DNA of 64,000 nt from Pyrrhoderma lamaoense (taxonomy: Eukaryota > Basidiomycota > Agaricomycetes > Hymenochaetales > Hymenochaetaceae): contig NBAZ01000034.1 of NCBI GenBank assembly GCA_002794735.1, positions 62,001 through 126,000 of the forward strand, read 5' to 3'. Of the stretch, positions 58,201 to 64,000 are shown in pieces. Position numbers and translations under genes: made by a program. The notes beneath the pieces were generated by a model that saw only the letters and a list, made by a program, of their open reading frames with translations, was not told the DNA's origin and ran no database searches. The first letter of the stretch is position 1; each line of letters opens with the position of its first letter.

Positions 58201-58970
58201 AATTGTTGATGAACCCATATATAGGGACAGTGGCAACAAAGCTGGAAATGGTGATGCTTTGCGATCTTTTCTGAGTGTCTTTAATCATCGTAACGATGAA
58301 GATGAGATCGTAGGATCTACATCTAGCTCTACCTTGCTAGTTGATGAAGAAACTAGTAAAGGAAGAGACAAGAATATAGAGCTTGAAACAAGTTCTATCT
58401 TCTCTGCTGACAGGGAGATGCGTAACAAGTTCTTTGATAAGGAAAAAGATCAAGAAGACGATTCCGAGGTTGGCCTACCGGCTGAAAGGGGAACTTACCG
58501 AACTCGAGGGAAGCAAATCAAGTCTGTTTCAAAATCTTCATCAACTGGGAATAGTATCCGTGATAAGAGAGGGAAGCCTACAAATCCCGATTCAAGCGAA
58601 CCAATCATTACGGATACTCATATGGTAAAGAGAAAAGGGAAAGCCATAGAGTCTAGTACCGGTTCTACCGTCCCCGATACCAGGAGAACGCGTAGAACTC
58701 GTTCTAGTAAAGGCAATGACCCAGAAGTCGATGTCTGCTAAAATAGCAACGACCAGTCAGGAAACCCATGATACATGTACCAGTAGAGCCTGCGATGATG
58801 AACTCGTTGCCGATTCTTCACCATCAACTAGTAGGATTAATCGAGGAAGAAAGGATAACGATGCAGCGGCTACTCTCAGTTCTTTTGTTCCAACCACCAG
58901 AGAGTCCCGTAAAAGAAAGAGACCTGATACTGCTCCTACTCGTATACTTAAAACCCGCAAAACTCAATAA
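55250..58970 (+). CDS. FunK1-family fungal protein kinase
   Basis: Fungal-specific FunK1 kinase-like protein. Exons: 55250-55439, 55492-56362, 56475-56571, 56635-57277, 57328-57488, 57548-58970. The N-terminal region is acidic (a run of nine Glu near 55565), then has DIPEDFFLETTPRHAIPRQT and basic KPKRGRKKKYKSP. A Pro/Ser/Lys repeat (KLPSPSKSRSPSKLSPLPK) follows. The kinase domain starts around TLSGSFQFNELKDFKKIIKV. It has the FunK1 catalytic loop (EDWVHGDISTGNIYL) and HDIESLWWTAIRAM. The metal-binding segment reads GVLGYLEHCK, with Tyr where FunK1 proteins normally have Asp (DLE). The C-terminal tail is long, disordered and basic, with LPAKKRRKVQIV resembling an NLS. One-base errors are inferred at about 56216 (lost in a C run), 56541 (extra T) and 58725 (before the final MSAKIATTSQ segment). 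Confidence 0.8.
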
Positions 58971-59727
58971 GGTGATAACAGGCCGGTATTCTTGTTCTTC
59001 TTTCTCTTTGAAACTTGTTTTGGGCTTGCTCCTTTTCTATTTCTTAGAATCTAGTGTGTGATATATTTATTCATACATGTTCTTGTATAACTTGATCGTC
59101 TTTCTCTCACTTTTGCAATGCTTTCGCCTCGCTTTCACAAATCAAAGACAATATTTGTACTCGATTAAGAACCTGTTTTTAGCCCCTACTTGTTTCCAAT
59201 ATAATTACCTATACCCACCTATAGTTAACTTTGCAAGAATCATCATGAAAAGATTTGTCTTGCTAAGTTCATCCGATACCAAACAGTTGCGGTTACTCCT
59301 TATCTCAACTCTTGAGCGTGCAAGGACATAGAGCATGCTATCTTGAGTATATTTTTGTAGTTGTTAGTAATTTGAATGTTGGGTTTAAGAGGCAATAGGG
59401 TTAGCAATGACAAGATGGGTCCAAAACGGCTCCATGCCCAATCCCAAACTCGACATGAAAAAAAACTGTCTCACGTGATCAGATAGTGACTACTCAGATT
59501 GAAAAATGAGGGAACACGATTGGGGCGGAAAGAAGTTGTACATGTACATGTATTGTATAACATATAGTATGAAGGGCAGCCATATTTTTGCTAGAAGCAA
59601 AGCATGAGGTTGATATACGTGAAATACTAATTTCATGCGAGTCAATAGTTTCCTCGAGAGGTATCCGGATATCAAAAATGAGAAGAAGGCAAATTAGTCT
59701 CTGTCAAAGCAAGCGAAGAAAGAGTCG
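58971..59727. other. Intergenic region
   Basis: About 760 nt of AT-rich 3' flank of the kinase gene. No gene is supported. Confidence 0.45.
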
Positions 59728-60582
59728 ATGACTAGCAAATCCCAACATGATCAATGCAACCAATTACTTCCACATTGTTATATTGGTTATGACCCGAATC
59801 GGACTATGGCTCAGACAAAGAAATCATCAATATCGAGAATGATGTCAATGCGAAAGGCGAACCTCCAGATGCTAGTAAGTACACTGAGGAAGTTTTGGAT
59901 AATAGTATTAAACAGTCTCTTCGGATGAAGATATCGACTACTCTCCTGCTCCAGCTAACGTCTGTAACAAAGACTCTGGAATGACTTTAGATGAGGAAGA
60001 GAAGATTATATCAAGTCATGCATATCAGTCTTAGTTAAGTAGTTAGATACGTTTGAAAGCATGCTAGCTCAACGATATAGTTTCAAGATATCTCATACTG
60101 AGTATCCAAAGGCTGGGTACATGCTAATGAAGCTAATGGACGCGTATACGAACAAGTCCATCAAATATGCTCCACTCGTGAGGGCTTCGTCAACACTTCC
60201 CACGGCGAGATGGGCCAATAAGGCATTGCTAACGTATTTGATCATACATCTTGATTCGTTAGAGCCTCTTCGTTCACCAGACTCACCGTATGAAGAATTG
60301 GGTTGGCATGTCCGAAAGCAAATCAGATCACAGATATGCTGTTCGGAAGGCAAAGTGGTTGTGGAGCCGTATGCTATCTCGCGACACGGAGCTCGACAAA
60401 CTCACTTATGCTATAGAGAGCAAACTGAGTAGGATATCGTTGAGTGTGCATTCCAACTTCCCGAATACGGAGCTGAAAAGGCTGGATATCACTTGCTTAT
60501 GTGTTGGACGAGCCAGACACATTGCAAACTTTGGAATGACTTTGGATGAGGAAGAGAAGATTATATCAAGTCATGCATAACC
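59728..60582 (+). pseudogene. Decayed gene fragments with a duplicated 3' end
   Basis: Several coding-like pieces lie in different frames. One is DKEIINIENDVNAKGEPPDA ending at a GTAAGTACA donor (about 59870). Another is SSDEDIDYSPAPANV followed by GMTLDEEEKIISSHA (59925-60030). A third (60061-60432) contains PLVRASSTLPTARWANKALL and SPYEELGWHVRKQIRSQI. A fourth (60290-60580) contains KAKWLWSRMLSRDTELDKLT and again GMTLDEEEKIISSHA. No domain is recognised. The repeated ending is due to the 70-nt direct repeat annotated next. Interpreted as remnants of an unknown gene with partial duplication. Confidence 0.4.
59974..60043 (+). repeat. 70-nt direct repeat, copy A
   Basis: CTCTGGAATGACTTTAGATG through CTTAGTTAAGTAG; matches copy B at 60530-60599 with only a few differences. 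Confidence 0.85.
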
Positions 60583-60599
60583 AGTCTTAGTTAAGTAGA
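60530..60599 (+). repeat. 70-nt direct repeat, copy B
   Basis: CTTTGGAATGACTTTGGATG through CTTAGTTAAGTAG; direct-repeat partner of 59974-60043. Together they bracket about 490 nt of unique, coding-like sequence. Confidence 0.85.
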
Positions 60600-60949
60600 C
60601 AGCCAAGTATATATGCTAAAAGTGCCAATCATAGGTTATGTCGATCGTTGACTGTTGTGGGCTCTTGACAATATTCATGATACTCTTCTCTTGTCAAACA
60701 TAGTCATGCATTGGAAAGTAAAGTCCTTCAACCTACACCAAAACCAAACGTCTGGAGGACCGGTATAACAGTATTGCTTCTGATGAAGCCCTTGCCAAAG
60801 TTCGAACTGATCTTATACCGTTGGCGCGGAGATGGATTCGTTGATTGTAGCACACAAGGTCGTAATGGTGGAGGCATATGCGAATATTCGTGAGCTATAT
60901 ATATCTCTGCTACTCTCGCTGAGATTATAAAGACAACTCGGCGAGCTTA

Positions 60950-62420
60950 CTATTACGATGTCTGATGTAAAGGGCTCGAGCTCAAAGAAACCGCAGAGAA
61001 GGCTGAGGATGCGGAACGTAAAGCCCAACATCAGCTGGGTGAAGCAAGAGTGGGATTAGAGCATGCTGCGATTGAGGCTAAGAAGGGTGAATAACATGCC
61101 CAAGATGCTAGAAAACAGGCGGAGATCGAGAAAGACATACTTTCTGCAAGATTGAAGGTTGTAGGAGATGAACTTGCGGCAGCGATTTTCTGATGCTAGG
61201 GAAGCTGAAGAAACTGATCAATTCCATGTCCAGAAAGCAGAAGAGCTCTTTGCTGAGATCTATCGATTGGTCAATGAACTCGTGGTATGTATTTCGTCTT
61301 ATCATGATGAAATAGATCTTATTGCTCACTACCTCTGTAGGGCCAAGAAGCGAGTTGCGCCTTACAGGTTGACACTGTCAAAGAGAAACATGGTCGTCTT
61401 TTGCAAGAAGCGCTCCAAGAAACTAAGGTGGATTTGTCAGATTCAAAAAAGTATAGACTTTTCTGATAACTATGTAGACCGGAGCAGGCGATGCTCACAC
61501 TCAAGATATTTATTCATTTCAGATCCAGTCTCAACAGATGGGTGACAACACAACGCTGCTTACAAGTCTTATATCAAGGAGCTCAGAAAGAGCGCAAAGA
61601 GACCTTTGATTTTAAGACATTATCAATTCTCAGGCGCTACGCAAGATGTTCTGACTAAAGCCAGGGCGGCTCTTGCTTCTTCTCTATCGGAAATCGAATG
61701 ACTCAAGAAGCATCTTGCAGAGACAGATAAATCTGCAGCTAACATCGATACTTAATCTGCATTCGAGGTACTTCAATTGACGTGCGAACTATCTTTTGCG
61801 GGCGATGGTAACAGTAGCGCACAAAGAGGTTCTTAATGCACAGCATGAACGGGTCTGCGTGGGGTCTACAGGATGTGGCGGACTGTACATCGATGGAAAT
61901 CAAATGTGTTGAAGCAGATAACGAAGAGAAAGACGACACGATTCCTTGGTATGTGAAACTTTTGAAGCTCTTCGTCAAAGGCACGATCCCAAACTTGGCA
62001 TACTTCTATTCTGTCACCCTTTCAACTTTCTCCCTTATGTTTTGGGCTCCTATGCTGTTCCTCTTTTCTCTTTTATTCTCTCCATATACATTCCATTCAC
62101 AACTTGCATACATCACGAACAATATCTGCATTTCTCGTCTTATGCTGTAACAATCCTGTGTATCATATTTAATACATGCTATTATTTATCTTTCTATCTT
62201 TTTATGAGACCCTTTCATCTATTCTTTGACCTTTTTCGTATCTGCGCGAGAGAAAGAAAGTTGTCTAACTCGTGAAAATGTTCTTTCGCTATCTTTTTTT
62301 CAGGTTGAAGAAAGACATCGCTCTCTTAACAGAGCAGCGCGAAAAAGCAAAACAGGACAAGCCACAACCTTACGTGTCAAAGAAAGGGGGAAATGAAAGA
62401 TCGATGAAGAAAACTGTCTC
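60950..62420 (+). pseudogene. Decayed coiled-coil protein gene
   Basis: Frames with strong heptad-like, Ala/Glu/Lys-rich composition follow one another: GLELKETAEKAEDAERKAQH, GLEHAAIEAKKGE, DARKQAEIEKDILSARLKVV, DAREAEETDQFHVQKAEELF, GQEASCALQVDTVKEKHGRL and KARAALASSLSEIE. They are broken by in-frame stops (TAA 61092-61094, TGA 61191-61193) and frame changes. A plausible intron (GTATGTATTT...CTCTGTAG, about 61284-61340) remains. A later piece (VEERHRSLNRAARKSK, about 62303) may be the end. The composition suggests a long coiled-coil or filament-type protein; the number of stops makes a functional product unlikely. Confidence 0.45.
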
Positions 62421-63307
62421 TGTTTTCGTCAAAAGTATTCTTCTACTCTCATGCATGTACCCCACACAAGGTTCTTACTGAAGACACTACACACGTCGTT
62501 TACGTTCCATGTTATTCTCTTACCCCTTCTTCTGCTTTTATACTGCTTTTATTATCTTTATCAATTGGTTCTTTTCTCAGAGGTCATTTCAGGAACGTTC
62601 AAACACGACACTGGTTTCTCTGCTCATATTCACTCTCCTTCGGACAACTCGTTCCTTACCGCCAATCCAAATGTTTCCCTTTTCTTTATACCCCATTCTA
62701 ACACTATATCTATCACATTTTCACACCTTTTCTTTCTCGTCTACGAAATCTCTTATCAACCAATGTTTCGAGTTGTTTTTTTGGATATCACACAATGCCG
62801 ACTACTCTTATTTTATTGGAAAGGGGAGCGTGAGAGAGACGCAGGTTTACTGGTGCACAATGTACATTGCTAAAATCGGGAGATCGATGCAGTGTAGGAC
62901 CAGCGGACTAGATTGCTAGTCGTAGTGCTTTCGTTAAGCACTTTGTAACTGGCTCGGAGAACTCAGTATTACTATATTTTCGTACTTTCGGACGTGTTTC
63001 TGGCCCCATTGTATTCTTTCTTGAGGATGGGGCTCATTCAAATGACCCCTCAATCCTGATAGCCTAAACGTTTCGTCGAGGAGAATATAACCATCTGGAA
63101 ACTATACGTTCTCTTATCATCTACCTTTATCTCATGTATATGCCTCCAGACTCGTGGCTGTATTAGGCGTTAGATAGTCTATTGTCTTCTATATCTATTG
63201 CTCTGTTTTTTACTAGGCTACCCAGACAAGTGTGTAATATTCTGACTATACTACAAGTCGGGTGGGCAGAGAAATACATGTTTCCGGGTTTTGTTCCTCT
63301 CCTTCCT
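62421..63307. other. Intergenic region
   Basis: About 890 nt, T-rich. Two overlapping open frames at 62451-62919 (+) have low-complexity hydrophobic composition typical of T-rich sequence and no recognised domain. Confidence 0.4.
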
Positions 63308-64000
63308 TTATTCTTTCACAAGCATACCAGCGATACGAGCGGTCTGCAAGGTCGACAAGAAACCACAGAACATAGCAGAGATGGCTATCCTAGTGATAAT
63401 CTTTGCTCAGGAAGGCGTGAGAGCACTGAGCACACCGATTTGGATTTGGATACCTAGAAAGCCTAGGTTGGCGAATCCGCAGTGCTCGGTCAGAGAGAGG
63501 GTTGTCAGAAGCCATGTTCGTTTGGAGATCTGTCATATACATAATTACGATTTTATCAGTAATCTAGTTGGACTGAAGGGAGGGGGGGAGTAGAACACAA
63601 ACCAAAGTAAGCCACAAACACATTCAAAGCAAGTTTCATAGCAAGTAATTGCTAGACCTCAAGATCTCAGCACGAGGAATCCCAATGAAGAAAGTAAGAG
63701 GATAAAACATGTATCCAATAACCAACTGCAATGTCAACTCATGAATCCCATACGCTTTCCGTATCCAGTTAATAGCGACAACAAGGGACACATTCGTCAA
63801 CACGTTCAACAAGATCGATCCGGCGACCATGAACGTGAACCAGTCTCCCTTGGAGAACGCGTGAAGAGCATTCACGGCGGGTTATTGTCTGCGTGTCCTC
63901 AGACTACGTCGATCGTGCACGTCACACGAGTTTGTCGTCTTCGGGTATACGCATCTTGCTGTTGGTGAACAAAACCGGGATAGACATGAGGAAGGCCGTA
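63308..64000 (-). pseudogene. Concentrative nucleoside transporter (CNT), broken 3' part, truncated by window edge
   Basis: C-terminal part of a CNT-family Na+ or H+-coupled nucleoside permease; the 5' end lies beyond position 64000. In order from the edge: AFLMSIPVLFTNSKMRIPED, then [20 protein letters not shown] and a membrane segment. [20 protein letters not shown] carries the family's YxFYP core, and [13 protein letters not shown] follows. An intron (GTTTGT...ATGACAG) comes next, then CGFANLGFLGIQIQIGVLSA and IITRIAISAMFCGFLSTLQT, ending AGMLVKE at TAA 63308-63310. Defects: frame changes near 63900 and 63650, a TAG in the latter segment, a loss of several residues before CGFAN, an extra IQ, and a TGA where homologues usually have Arg. 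This combination suggests true decay in addition to any base errors. Confidence 0.7.

Overview
The window reads as nuclear DNA of a filamentous basidiomycete, most likely an Agaricomycete. Genes carry many short GT-AG introns (about 42-170 nt), often with CTAAC-like branch sites. They include families typical of that group: a FunK1-type protein kinase, a secreted intradiol dioxygenase, an HSP9/12 small stress protein and expanded GRE2-like reductases. I cannot name the species. No CRISPR array, transposon or tRNA was recognised.

Layout. 0.4-1.8 kb: Ser/Pro-rich hypothetical (+). 2.8-4.4 kb: nine-exon gene (-) with a C-terminal C2H2-like finger. 6.2-7.6 kb: extended-SDR reductase (+). 8.5-9.6 kb: RBM18-like RNA-binding protein (+). 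9.8-11.2 kb: secreted intradiol dioxygenase (-). 12.1-12.8 kb: ribosomal protein uL14/RPL23 (-). 13.9-14.7 kb: small secreted hydrophobic protein (+). 15.2-15.8 kb: disrupted zinc-finger/AT-hook gene (+). 16.9-21.1 kb: two very similar tandem reductases (+). 22.1-24.1 kb: mitochondrial dicarboxylate carrier (-). 24.1-28.2 kb: 4 kb with no supported gene. 28.2-33.1 kb: Tea4/Bud14-like polarity protein with SH3 and Ras-association domains (-). 33.7-34.2 kb: hypothetical (+). 34.6-34.9 kb: Gly-rich MGC protein (-). 35.7-36.15 kb: HSP9/12 (-). 38.3-39.2 kb: zinc-finger gene (-). 40.6-45.7 kb: three reductases (-). 46.3-47.0 kb: degraded paralogue of the zinc-finger gene (-). 49.3-51.1 kb: catalase (+). 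51.6-53.6 kb: Ser-rich hypothetical (-). 55.2-59.0 kb: FunK1 kinase (+). 59.7-62.5 kb: decayed gene fragments (+). 63.3-64.0 kb: broken 3' end of a concentrative nucleoside transporter (-).

The dominant theme is six paralogous NAD(P)-dependent aldehyde/ketone reductases (GRE2/dihydroflavonol-reductase type): three on + and three on -, with shared intron positions. With the dioxygenase and catalase they point to aldehyde, aromatic-compound and oxidative-stress metabolism. No biosynthetic backbone enzyme is present, so I do not call a metabolite cluster.

Many otherwise convincing genes, including conserved ones, carry isolated single-base frameshifts. Nearly all are one missing base, often in a C or G run, which suggests residual long-read assembly error. 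A few loci (CNT fragment, 59.7-62.5 kb, one reductase with an in-frame TAG) look like real decay. Exon coordinates were built by hand from splice sites and phase, so treat them as accurate to about 1 nt.
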